Assembly: GCA_905215555.1 (NCBI GenBank)
Contig: CAJMQU010000037.1
Span: 1 to 43,999, forward strand
Source: an uncultured bacterium
GTDB lineage: Bacteria > Bacteroidota > Bacteroidia > Bacteroidales > Bacteroidaceae
Reading direction: 5' to 3'
DNA: 43,999 nt
Positions within the stretch are counted from its first letter, which is position 1. Every line of letters begins with the position of its first letter. This document shows, piece by piece, positions 14,475-23,061 of the stretch. The translations under genes and the position numbers were made by a program. The notes below the pieces were generated by a model. That model was not told where the DNA came from, searched no databases, and saw nothing but the letters and a program-made list of their open reading frames with translations.

Positions 14475-15830
14475 CTATACGGTTTCTTGATTCTTCATCC
14501 GCAGTAATCTTCTATACACAAAGATAAAGGCAGGTATCAGAAACAAAACAGCTGCAATCCACGCTGTTGGATCACCAAAGCACACAGCCAGATAACCGAA
14601 AGCAGGCACCGCGTAGAGGCTGACTAATACACGCGCTATCATCTCAGAGACTCCGGATAACATAGCAAAATTAGTATATCCCGCACCCTGGATAGTATAA
14701 CGCAGAATGCAAAGCACTCCGAGAATCGGGAAGAAAGACACAGAAATATGCAAGAATAATTCCGTGTCTTTCAATATCTCAAATTCGGAAGCCTCCACAA
14801 AGAGCAAAGCAAACGCCCGTGCCCCCAGCATCAGCACACAGAACGTAAACGCCCAATAAATAATCATCATCAACGCACTCGCCTTGACTCCCATCCAGAT
14901 ACGTTCGGGCTTTCCTGCCCCATAATTCTGTCCGGTATAAGTAGCCATGGCAATGCCCAGGCTCTCAAGCGGGCACATAAAGAACATCTTGATACGCATA
15001 GCCGCTGTAAATGCAGCCACACAAGCCGTACCCAACGCATTATTGGCACTCTGCAACATGATGCTGCCAATAGCCGTAATAGAAAATTGCAATCCCATAG
15101 GCACACCTATATACATCAGCCTCCGTGCCAACATACCATCGAACCTCCGTTCATCGGGCGTCCCGCGCAATATCGTAAAACGGCGCATCATATACCAGTA
15201 ACAAAGTACCGCCGATACACCCTGAGAAATGACCGTAGCTATCGCCGCCCCGGCCACCCCCCAACCCAGAACCAGGATACAGAACAAATCGAGAATAATA
15301 TTGAGTACAGTAGAAAGAAGCAGAAACCAAAACGGAGTTTTACTATCTCCCAATGCCCGGATGATACTGGACAACAAATTATAGAAGAAAGTAAAGGGTA
15401 CTCCGATAAACGTCACCAGCAAATAGGAATAAGCCCCTTGAAATATATTATCCGGTGTGCGCATCATCAGAAGAATATCACCGCACAGGATACTTGTGAT
15501 CAGTGCAATCACCACCGACATCACCGCCGCCAATTGCAGACTGACCGATACATAGCGACGCATTGTGCTGTAGTCCCGGGCCCCGAACTTCTGTGCTACC
15601 GGAATACCGAAACCGCCACAACACCCATTGCAAAAACCAAGAATCAGAAACACCACCGAAGTACTTGCCCCGACAGATGCCAACGCATTAATCCCCAAGA
15701 ATCTACCTACGATTGCCGCATCGACCAAAGAGTATGTCTGTTGCAAAAGGTTTCCCATCAACAGAGGCATGGTGAAATTGAATATTAACGGCAAAGCCCG
15801 TCCTGCCGTCATTTCTTTTGATATTGCCAT
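14475..15830 (-). CDS. MATE family multidrug/cation efflux transporter
   Basis: The 451-residue protein has about 12 predicted membrane helices, the usual MATE length and topology. The N-terminal part (TAGRALPLIFNFTMPLLMGNLLQQTYSLVDAAIVGRFLG) is typical of the MatE/NorM-like branch, and the second half repeats the pattern (GVPMGLQFSITAIGSIMLQSANNALG). MATE proteins export drugs or metabolites using a Na+ or H+ gradient in the inner membrane; the substrate cannot be predicted. A -7 box at 15856-15863 lies about 26 bases upstream. The gene appears to be transcribed alone. Confidence 0.92.
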   Translation of the reverse strand: MAISKEMTAGRALPLIFNFTMPLLMGNLLQQTYSLVDAAIVGRFLGINALASVGASTSVVFLILGFCNGCCGGFGIPVAQKFGARDYSTMRRYVSVSLQLAAVMSVVIALITSILCGDILLMMRTPDNIFQGAYSYLLVTFIGVPFTFFYNLLSSIIRALGDSKTPFWFLLLSTVLNIILDLFCILVLGWGVAGAAIATVISQGVSAVLCYWYMMRRFTILRGTPDERRFDGMLARRLMYIGVPMGLQFSITAIGSIMLQSANNALGTACVAAFTAAMRIKMFFMCPLESLGIAMATYTGQNYGAGKPERIWMGVKASALMMIIYWAFTFCVLMLGARAFALLFVEASEFEILKDTELFLHISVSFFPILGVLCILRYTIQGAGYTNFAMLSGVSEMIARVLVSLYAVPAFGYLAVCFGDPTAWIAAVLFLIPAFIFVYRRLLRMKNQETV

Positions 15831-15855
15831 AAACTAATCTCGCGAAAAATTCGTG

Positions 15856-15863
15856 CAAAGGTA
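15856..15863 (-). promoter_or_regulatory. -7 box of the MATE gene
   Basis: TACCTTTG on the - strand fits TAnnTTTG and lies 26 bases before the ATG at 15830. It sits just outside the 3' end of the upstream L,D-transpeptidase gene. Confidence 0.55.
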
Positions 15864-15873
15864 TGAAAAGATA

Positions 15874-16566
15874 CTATAAAATAGAACTATGTGCCAGATA
15901 ATCGGGAGTTTCGGCATAGATATACATCACACTTCCTCCCTTGATAGCATCTATTATAGGACGGGAAAGTTTCTGAGGAACAGCCGGACAACCGAAACTC
16001 CTGCCCAGCCTGCCGCCTTTGCTCACCACCGACGGATCAGCATAAGCAGCTCCGTGCATCACAATGGCACGCTCACGGGCACGGTCATTGATGCCTTTCT
16101 CCAATCCGTTCAGGATAAGCGAATACCCATTCTTGCCCTGATAAGTAGATTCCGTAAGATAAAAGCCAAGAGAACTTTTATAGGAACCATATTCATTGGA
16201 AAAAGAAGTGGCATAATTGGCACCGCTATTCTTCCCGTGAGAAACAACTGAAGTGAAAAGCACTTTACGTTGCTTCATATCAAATACCCAAAGACGCTGC
16301 TCCGTAGAAGGCCGGGAGAAGTCTATCAAAGTCAGTATATCCCGCTTGCGGTTTTCTATCTTATTATATCCTGCCACTGCCTGACGGAATGCTTTCCAGC
16401 TGACGACTCCCTCCAGTTGCATGGAACAATACAGGTCGGCACAAGCCTCAACATCAGTTTCAGCCATAGTTTCGGGTGACTCCGGTGCGTTATCAGACGA
16501 CTTGCCCTCCAAAAACAAAGTACAAGGAACAAATAAGAATAAAATAGATACAAAAAGTCGCAGCAT
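15874..16566 (-). CDS. Murein L,D-transpeptidase catalytic domain protein (YkuD_2-like)
   Basis: The 230-residue product has a signal peptide (LFVSILFLFVPCTLFLEG). The catalytic domain shows IVMHGAAYADPSVV followed by GRSFGCPAVP, the His and Cys of an L,D-transpeptidase active site as found in the YkuD_2 branch. LWVFDMKQRKVLFTSVVSHGKNSG is the strand that begins the fold. These periplasmic cysteine enzymes form 3-3 crosslinks in peptidoglycan or attach proteins to it. The gene starts 86 bases after a second L,D-transpeptidase gene of a different branch on the same strand, so the two may be cotranscribed. I see no TAnnTTTG box in the gap. Confidence 0.85.
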   Translation of the reverse strand: MLRLFVSILFLFVPCTLFLEGKSSDNAPESPETMAETDVEACADLYCSMQLEGVVSWKAFRQAVAGYNKIENRKRDILTLIDFSRPSTEQRLWVFDMKQRKVLFTSVVSHGKNSGANYATSFSNEYGSYKSSLGFYLTESTYQGKNGYSLILNGLEKGINDRARERAIVMHGAAYADPSVVSKGGRLGRSFGCPAVPQKLSRPIIDAIKGGSVMYIYAETPDYLAHSSIL

Positions 16567-16652
16567 AATGGTTCATCAGAAAAATAACGGCGGCTAAATT
16601 ACAGTTTTTTCTTCTAATGCTTATCACACAGATAGTTAAAAATAAACAGTCA

Positions 16653-17684
16653 CTATTCAATGACTACCACTAAAGAGCGTTCGGCAGGTGCCCAGTCAAA
16701 AACAAACTTGGCATGCGAAGTGGCATTGCGCACACACATATGCGAACGCGGAATCGTCCCCAACGACCAGCTATACTCAATCATACTTGTACGTGGTGCA
16801 TTGACCGGCACCCCATGAATATAAGCACCATTCGTGAAACGACTGGCATAAGGAGCATAACCTCCCGTTTCCGTGGATCCGTCTTTTAAAAACACCATAC
16901 GTGTTTTCTTCTGTTGAATCAGATACATCCCTAAGGGAGTTTCTTGGGCATAAGGCGGTGCATGCCTTCCGGTGGTAGAAGGATTCATGCTGCGTATCTT
17001 CCATTCACCCTTGCCTGCATGTTCCAAAGTAGCGATATTCTGGTCCAGACGGTCAACAAAAACAACATGACTGAAAACAGTGCTGTCAGCCAACTGTTTA
17101 AGGTAACGGCGCGGAGCCAGCCACTCTTCCTCAAAAGTAACAGGATGTATTCGGCAAAAGCTCCCCTCCTCACCCCTCAGATAGGCAATCGTCCCATCTC
17201 TTCCATAGCGTTCGGGGACTACGGTATCAGTAGGCAAATACAACGGAACAGACTGATAACGTTCCACTCCCAAAGTATCGGACACACGACGATAAGCATT
17301 CCGCACGAACTTACGAACCAACGGAGCTTCTTTGTTTAGATTCTTATAGTTCTGCAACACCACCCACTTTGCAGTATCAATCTGCATATTCTCAATGTAG
17401 GCCAGACAATTGCGGATTACGTCCCACTTGAAAGAACGTACCGTATCTTTGTAGGGATAAGTATCTTCCAAAGTATGTTGGTCGTAGAGCAGTTCTTTGG
17501 TAAGAGTGATATCATCGGCAGTCAGTAACGTCTGTTTAGGGTGAGGAAATTCCAGTACAGCCGTATCTTTCGGTTCAACTTCCTGTACGACTATGGCTAC
17601 CGGCACGGATGCTTCCTGCCGATGGCGACATCCGGCAAAAATCAAGCAAGCAGCTACGCAAGTAAAAAGAACAAAATGCTTCAT
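16653..17684 (-). CDS. L,D-transpeptidase lipoprotein (YkuD domain)
   Basis: The 343-residue product has a lipoprotein signal with lipobox FAGC and is probably membrane-anchored in the periplasm. The YkuD domain occupies the C-terminal third: TPLGMYLIQQ, the histidine in YIHGVP, and the cysteine in SHMCVRNA. The usual motif is [ST]HGC; here the Gly before Cys is Met, while the spacing to HG and the Asn after it are kept. Residues 60-200 form a helical N-terminal domain without a recognised family. It is the first of two adjacent L,D-transpeptidase genes. A 25-base palindrome lies immediately before its ATG. Confidence 0.83.
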   Translation of the reverse strand: MKHFVLFTCVAACLIFAGCRHRQEASVPVAIVVQEVEPKDTAVLEFPHPKQTLLTADDITLTKELLYDQHTLEDTYPYKDTVRSFKWDVIRNCLAYIENMQIDTAKWVVLQNYKNLNKEAPLVRKFVRNAYRRVSDTLGVERYQSVPLYLPTDTVVPERYGRDGTIAYLRGEEGSFCRIHPVTFEEEWLAPRRYLKQLADSTVFSHVVFVDRLDQNIATLEHAGKGEWKIRSMNPSTTGRHAPPYAQETPLGMYLIQQKKTRMVFLKDGSTETGGYAPYASRFTNGAYIHGVPVNAPRTSMIEYSWSLGTIPRSHMCVRNATSHAKFVFDWAPAERSLVVVIE

Positions 17685-17687
17685 AAA

Positions 17688-17712
17688 TATTGAATTATAC
17701 TATAATTCAATA
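17688..17712. repeat. 25-bp palindrome touching the start of the L,D-transpeptidase gene
   Basis: TATTGAATTATA at 17688-17699 and TATAATTCAATA at 17701-17712 are perfect inverted repeats around one base. The palindrome ends 3 bases before the ATG at 17684 (- strand), covering the ribosome-binding region. It could be an operator or a hairpin that limits translation. The rest of the gap to 17894 shows nothing else. Confidence 0.5.
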
Positions 17713-17894
17713 ACGACTATCAGCCTGTTATTGTTGACTCCTTATCTATTTTCTGTAAACAGCATCAAATATCCCCAACAAAAAAATCACAGGAAAGACA
17801 AATATAAACACAACAATAACAGATATCGTTTCATTTTATCCAATGATGATTTTCGCAAAGATAGTGCTTACCAAGCTAAATCAAGGCATATCCC

Positions 17895-18875
17895 TCAATC
17901 TAAATCAACCTGTGCATCTGCTATGGTAGAGACAAGCGGATAAATGCCAATTGAATCCCCGAGGCCCAACTCCCGTGGCGTAGGGGACAGAAAATCAGCC
18001 TGCGTACCTTTAATGTCAATCCTGTCTTTTGTCAACGTAACAATGGCATACAAAGGTTTATCGTAAGTAATTGAATGACGCAATAATGGATATTTTTCAT
18101 TAACAGCCTTTGGATAGCGCTTCTCAGTCATTGTCGGTTTGCCAACCCATACATAAGATGCACTGTTAATCTGTATATAGGTAATTCCATTTATTTCTTT
18201 CATATAGTTACTATGATTATGCCCGCTGAAAGCCAATACTACCTTTTTAAAACCAACACGTTTGTTTTCATTCTCTAATATCTGACGCACATCATCGCCG
18301 TTATTCATAAAACTGTCTATACTTTGATGAGAAAACAGAATGCATTTTTTATCAGTTGAAGCCAAATCATTGATCAACCATTCCAATTGTTTCGGATCAA
18401 CAAAAGCACGCATCCCGGCCTTCACAAAATAGTTAGCTTTAGCATAATGACGATATTCTTTGCCATCGTAGAGGTGGTTGCCATCCAACACGATGAAATG
18501 AAACTTACCTTTATCAAAAGAATAATAACGGTCAGAGATTCCAAGTCCTTTCATAAACTCTTCTTTTGTATAAACATCTAAATCATGATTACCCAGTACA
18601 TGATATTTTTCTCCCTTGTACTCATGCCAAATAGAATTTAACGACTGACTTGCACTATCAAAACGTATAAAATCACCTAATTGAATCAGAAAATCTACAT
18701 TTTCTTCATTTGCAGCATCCACTACAGCCTTCATGCGCTCTTCGCCATCAGGCATAGCAGAAGCATGCAAATCCGATACTATCACAAACTTCAGCGGTTT
18801 ATCAGAAGAATTGCAAGATACTAAACTTAATAATATACATAGAAGTACTATGCAAGAGTATATAACCGACTTCAT
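17895..18875 (-). CDS. Calcineurin-like metallophosphoesterase lipoprotein
   Basis: The 326-residue product has a lipoprotein signal with C21 in the lipobox LVSC. The metallophosphoesterase motifs appear in order: SDLH (D35, H37), GD at 67-68, GNHD at 95-98, FSHQS, and GHNH. All the metal ligands expected for a two-metal phosphoesterase are present. It lies 46 bases after the GH29-PL8 gene on the same strand, with its own possible -7 box at 18895. It may be the last member of the PUL or a separate gene. Extracytoplasmic anchoring beside glycan-degrading enzymes would suit removal of phosphate groups from a glycan, but that is only a guess; the substrate is unknown. Confidence 0.85.
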   Translation of the reverse strand: MKSVIYSCIVLLCILLSLVSCNSSDKPLKFVIVSDLHASAMPDGEERMKAVVDAANEENVDFLIQLGDFIRFDSASQSLNSIWHEYKGEKYHVLGNHDLDVYTKEEFMKGLGISDRYYSFDKGKFHFIVLDGNHLYDGKEYRHYAKANYFVKAGMRAFVDPKQLEWLINDLASTDKKCILFSHQSIDSFMNNGDDVRQILENENKRVGFKKVVLAFSGHNHSNYMKEINGITYIQINSASYVWVGKPTMTEKRYPKAVNEKYPLLRHSITYDKPLYAIVTLTKDRIDIKGTQADFLSPTPRELGLGDSIGIYPLVSTIADAQVDLD

Positions 18876-18894
18876 CGCTTCATCTGTTTATATT

Positions 18895-18902
18895 CAAATA
18901 TA
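18895..18902 (-). promoter_or_regulatory. Possible -7 box of the metallophosphoesterase gene
   Basis: TATATTTG on the - strand fits TAnnTTTG, 20 bases before the ATG at 18875. The surrounding sequence is A+T-rich, so a chance match is possible. Confidence 0.35.
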
Positions 18903-18921
18903 TCTATAAGACTCTTTCATT

Positions 18922-21900
18922 TTACAGAGAGGAGTCATCCGAGGCCTTCCTTTTCAACTTTAAACAGAGTGGTTCGCCCTCAGAAAGTGCCACTTTAATT
19001 GTGGTAGCAGTTGACTTTGACTCGATTAAAAGAACTCTGTCCATATGTTCTCCGCCAGCTAATGACCATTCTCCGTTCAATACAAACGATGCATAAGTGG
19101 GGGTAGCTATCCATCCATACACTTTAGATGGCTGAGGTCGGAGATTAGGATTACATAAAGCAATGTCGAGCGTCTTTTCTTTCTTGTCCATCCTTTCCAT
19201 AAAAAGTAATTCTGTGTCAGAAGAATGTAAACATCCATAAGACAAGTGCGAGACCGGAGCAAATAAAGAATATGCTATAGTACCGGAAGAATGGTGTTTC
19301 AATGCATGGACGGAATCCTGTGTTGACAAGACTTCAAACAATTCTCCTTTCTTTCGTAATTGCTTCACTAACATTGCCATCTTTCGTGGAGTAGTATTAG
19401 GAACAACAACAAAGCAATACCCCCTGTTTTCAGGCTTAACTCCATGATTTATATAAGCCTTAGTTGACCTAATTCTCTTCAGGCCATTCTGAAGTCCCGA
19501 GGAAACAGGAACATCCTGCTCCACATTCTGCACTATTAATGAATCATTACCGGCAGGAAGATAGTAGCCTGTAGTATTAGGAGCAACCAACCATGCATCC
19601 TCTTCCTTCAAGTTCAAAGTTCTCACTCTATTTCGTTTAACCTCTTTTCCATTGAACACTAACACACCACTTCCTTTTCCACCCACTACCTGAAAAAGAT
19701 TGGTTGCCGTTAAACGATTACCGATATAATTGCCTACAGCAGAAATATCACTGCCCAAACTAATCAACATACCATCAAAAGCAAAAACAGATTTGCAAAA
19801 TTTTAAATTGGTCGGTTCAAAACGTTGTTTTCCCCAACTGTCTCCCTGATCGAATGCAGCAGCAAACAAACCACAGTCTCCCCATGATAAGGCACCGGAA
19901 AAGTTTGTAGTCAGAGACTTTTGGTCAAAACGATCCGTGGCATTACCACCCGGCATCATTTCTTTCCAAGAGGTATAATGCACAGTTGTACTCCCCGGTA
20001 TTACGTTCCAATCCCATCCTTTATGCCCTTCATTGACCGGATATCCGGAACGTTCCAACGGTCCGTCATACAATATTTCCAATGTCCCATGACTTTGATA
20101 CCTGCCGAAACGATTGGTTTCTGCATATATTTCAGCACCCCAAAAGTTCGTTGTCGGACAACGCATGGTAGCTACCCAATTATCAAATCGGTAAATTCCC
20201 AACGGACTATAATTGAACTGGTAAAAGCCTTCTAAATCCAGATCGGGAGCACTCTTATACTTCTTTGTCATAAAGAAGTAATTATAGTAGGAAGCTAATT
20301 CCAAGTCTACAGTCTCCCCTTTTATATCTCCTCCCACTTCTATCAGTTGCTCAAAAAGCTGTTGCGTAAAACTGAGGCCAATACCCGTAAATGGATGACG
20401 CCCTGCCAGACTATTGGCATAATAATGATTATCGTCTGACCCAGAACGGGTAGCCATCAAATATAAAGAGATTATCGCTTTACGAATACGTTGGTAAGCA
20501 CCGCTATCTATCCGGAAAGCGGTACCTTTCAGCCGAACTGCATACTCAACCCAAGTCTTATAGGAATACATATATCCATTATAATGTGTCCGGTGATGAA
20601 AGCCAGTACCATCAGGTTTCAGCCAGTCATTCCCTCCCGGGACATACTGGGTACAGGCAGAAAGAAAATGAGAGAAAGCCTCCAAATCAATTAAAGCCTG
20701 ATGGTCGTCCGGATTATGCAATATACAAATAAGCAAGTGAGGAGGCACATTATAAATATAGTCCGAGTTTACGTAGGGAGTTAACCGGGAGGAAGATAGA
20801 TACACTTGCTCAAACTCTAACAGGCTTTTTACTCCCTCAATCAATTGTGATTTCCGGGTATCGTCACAAACCGATAAAGCGCTCAGGAAGTCGGCAGGTA
20901 TTTTGCGAACAGCCTGATAATTGCTATAGCGAAAAACAATACGTTCAATAGCTTTCTGAGCAATCAAATAATCAATAAATAAAGTAAAGTCTTTTTCTGC
21001 TTCAGGATGTTTCTCTAATACAGCATAAGCTAAAGCACGAGTCACTGTACTTAATTCCTGCGCCTGTGCTAAAGTAAGCTTTTCTTTATTGGATAATGGC
21101 AGTCCCGCTACCTGCCCATTCTGCATACGTTTCAATTGATATCGTTTTATCAGCTTCAAAGCTTTTGCCAACTCTTCTGACGTAGCCTGAGGTAATGGTA
21201 ATGGATTTGATTTGCGTAAATCTTTCAAATCACTCAACTTACGTTCTATATCTTCCCCTGTTCTTTTTATCAGTTCAATCCGCATGACACGAACATTGTT
21301 CTCGCTTTCATTCTGAATATCCTCGCCAAAAAATCCAAGACGACTATATGTCCCAATCGTATCGATCGAAAGCTCCAACGTTTTGTTTCCTGTTTTCTCA
21401 AAGAGCACCGTCCCAATATAACTCCATGTTTCAGGATAAGAATTCTGCCTGACGTTTACCAGTTCCTCATCTTTTCTCAGCAAACAGGCCTTAAATTGTT
21501 TTTCATCCCCTATCTTCAAAGAAACTTTAGTTCCCTCCGTAAACGATCGCCTCCAATGTCTGCTGGTATATAACCTCACATCATATTCCCCGGGAACGTC
21601 AACCACGCACTCCAACAGTAATTTTCCCGTCTGAGGATTGAAGTTTTCCGTATTTCCTCCTTCGGCTATTGTAAAACATCCTTTCTTACCGGATATCTTC
21701 TTCCCAGATGCAGCCGGCATACTTATAATCCCCTCATTCGAAAAATTCATGGTACTTATATTTAAAGGATCTTGACAGGTAAGTTTAAGAACCGGCACAC
21801 ACTCATAATCCAATCCTTCAGGAACAGATATCTTATTATGATCCGCAGTCAGTTTCTGACCGGATGCTAATATCTCTGCCGATAAAAGACCTGACTGTAA

Positions 21901-23049
21901 CCCCTTCAGCACAATCTGATTATTTTGTGGCTGACTAACTAAATGCAAATACAGAGTATTCTCCTTTCGAGTGACATACCCCCATGGAAAGTTATCATTG
22001 AACGGATTTCCGGTTGCACCATAAATAGCCTCTGAGTTTACCTTCAACCAGTTTCCTACAAAACTCAACACATCAACGCTCGGCTGGGGAACCACTCCAT
22101 CTGCACGCGGCCCTATATTAATCATGTAATTGATATTCCGGTTTACAGCCTCTATCAGTGAGCAAAGAATTGCTTTCTTTCCTTTCCAGGCATGATCATT
22201 CTTTTTGTATCCCCAGGTGTGATTCAGAGTAGCCACCATTTCTAAATCCGTTGGAGCATATGCACAAGGCATCTCATTATCACCCAATGCTCCGTAATCA
22301 CCAAGATTATATCCCACACGTCCATTGATCAAACAATCCGGTTGCAGTTCTCTAACTACATCAACAAAAAGCTGGCTCTGCTCTTTTGACAAATCAAAAG
22401 GAGTATCATACCATAGCAAATCAATCTTTCCATAATTCGTAAGCAGCTCACGTACCTGCGGCAACGCTTTGTTTTGGATATATCGGTTCAAATCCGGTTT
22501 TACCTCCGATTTGCCTTTTCCATAATGTCCGTCATATTCGTTTTTCATTACGGCAGCATCTTCCTCCCGCCAATCTTGACGATGTGAGTAATAGATTCCT
22601 ACTTTTAAACCATACTTATGACACGCCTCTATCAGTTCTTTCAGCGGATCGCCTTTGTAAGGTGTGCTCTCAATATCAAAATCAGTGACATCACTCGGAT
22701 AAAGGCAAAAACCTTCGTGATGCTTAGCGGTGAAAACAATGTATTTTGCACCAGCCAGCTTTGCTATCTGCACCCAAGTCTCAGGCTTGCATTTACTTAA
22801 AGTAAAATCAGACAGTAGCTTTTCATATTCGCAATTCGGCACCTTGGCAAAATTCTGTATCCACTCACCGATTCCTTCCACTTCTTTCCCATTCCACTCT
22901 CCGGCAGCCGCAGAATATAAGCCCAAGTGGATAAACATTCCAAAACGAGCCTCCCGCCACCAATCCATACGCGAAGCGTTACTTTGCGCTTCAACTGATA
23001 TAGCAATCCAGCTGAGCAACAAAACATAAACTATTTTTCTCCAAATCAT
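18922..23049 (-). CDS. Fusion enzyme: GH29 alpha-L-fucosidase-like module + PL8 chondroitinase-ABC-type lyase
   Basis: This is a single 1375-residue frame with a signal peptide ending near VEAQ. Residues about 28-345 are a GH29 module: WWREARFGMFIHLG, FTAKHHEGF, and the nucleophile D215 in DLLWYDTPF. Residues about 350-605 form beta-sandwich regions, a probable carbohydrate-binding or accessory part. From about 640 to the end it aligns by eye with chondroitin ABC lyase of Proteus: PDGTGFHHRTHYNGY, LAGRHPF, EIYAETNRFGRYQSHG and KGWDWNVIPG, in the same order. The four residues equivalent to the ABC lyase His501, Tyr508, Arg560 and Glu653 are H819, Y826, R884 and E973, so the lyase should be active. 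GH29 releases alpha-fucose; PL8 cleaves next to uronic acid, leaving an unsaturated end. The gene follows the GH2 gene by 12 bases. I know of no characterised protein with this domain pair. Confidence 0.9.
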   Translation of the reverse strand: MIWRKIVYVLLLSWIAISVEAQSNASRMDWWREARFGMFIHLGLYSAAAGEWNGKEVEGIGEWIQNFAKVPNCEYEKLLSDFTLSKCKPETWVQIAKLAGAKYIVFTAKHHEGFCLYPSDVTDFDIESTPYKGDPLKELIEACHKYGLKVGIYYSHRQDWREEDAAVMKNEYDGHYGKGKSEVKPDLNRYIQNKALPQVRELLTNYGKIDLLWYDTPFDLSKEQSQLFVDVVRELQPDCLINGRVGYNLGDYGALGDNEMPCAYAPTDLEMVATLNHTWGYKKNDHAWKGKKAILCSLIEAVNRNINYMINIGPRADGVVPQPSVDVLSFVGNWLKVNSEAIYGATGNPFNDNFPWGYVTRKENTLYLHLVSQPQNNQIVLKGLQSGLLSAEILASGQKLTADHNKISVPEGLDYECVPVLKLTCQDPLNISTMNFSNEGIISMPAASGKKISGKKGCFTIAEGGNTENFNPQTGKLLLECVVDVPGEYDVRLYTSRHWRRSFTEGTKVSLKIGDEKQFKACLLRKDEELVNVRQNSYPETWSYIGTVLFEKTGNKTLELSIDTIGTYSRLGFFGEDIQNESENNVRVMRIELIKRTGEDIERKLSDLKDLRKSNPLPLPQATSEELAKALKLIKRYQLKRMQNGQVAGLPLSNKEKLTLAQAQELSTVTRALAYAVLEKHPEAEKDFTLFIDYLIAQKAIERIVFRYSNYQAVRKIPADFLSALSVCDDTRKSQLIEGVKSLLEFEQVYLSSSRLTPYVNSDYIYNVPPHLLICILHNPDDHQALIDLEAFSHFLSACTQYVPGGNDWLKPDGTGFHHRTHYNGYMYSYKTWVEYAVRLKGTAFRIDSGAYQRIRKAIISLYLMATRSGSDDNHYYANSLAGRHPFTGIGLSFTQQLFEQLIEVGGDIKGETVDLELASYYNYFFMTKKYKSAPDLDLEGFYQFNYSPLGIYRFDNWVATMRCPTTNFWGAEIYAETNRFGRYQSHGTLEILYDGPLERSGYPVNEGHKGWDWNVIPGSTTVHYTSWKEMMPGGNATDRFDQKSLTTNFSGALSWGDCGLFAAAFDQGDSWGKQRFEPTNLKFCKSVFAFDGMLISLGSDISAVGNYIGNRLTATNLFQVVGGKGSGVLVFNGKEVKRNRVRTLNLKEEDAWLVAPNTTGYYLPAGNDSLIVQNVEQDVPVSSGLQNGLKRIRSTKAYINHGVKPENRGYCFVVVPNTTPRKMAMLVKQLRKKGELFEVLSTQDSVHALKHHSSGTIAYSLFAPVSHLSYGCLHSSDTELLFMERMDKKEKTLDIALCNPNLRPQPSKVYGWIATPTYASFVLNGEWSLAGGEHMDRVLLIESKSTATTIKVALSEGEPLCLKLKRKASDDSSL

Positions 23050-23061
23050 ATCTAATTCTAT

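Noticed and set aside
18922..23049. GH29 and PL8 parts as two genes misjoined by a lost stop codon
   Set aside because: No ribosome-binding site, start codon context or second signal peptide is seen at the junction around residues 600-640; linker sequence is continuous. An assembly error cannot be fully excluded without reads.
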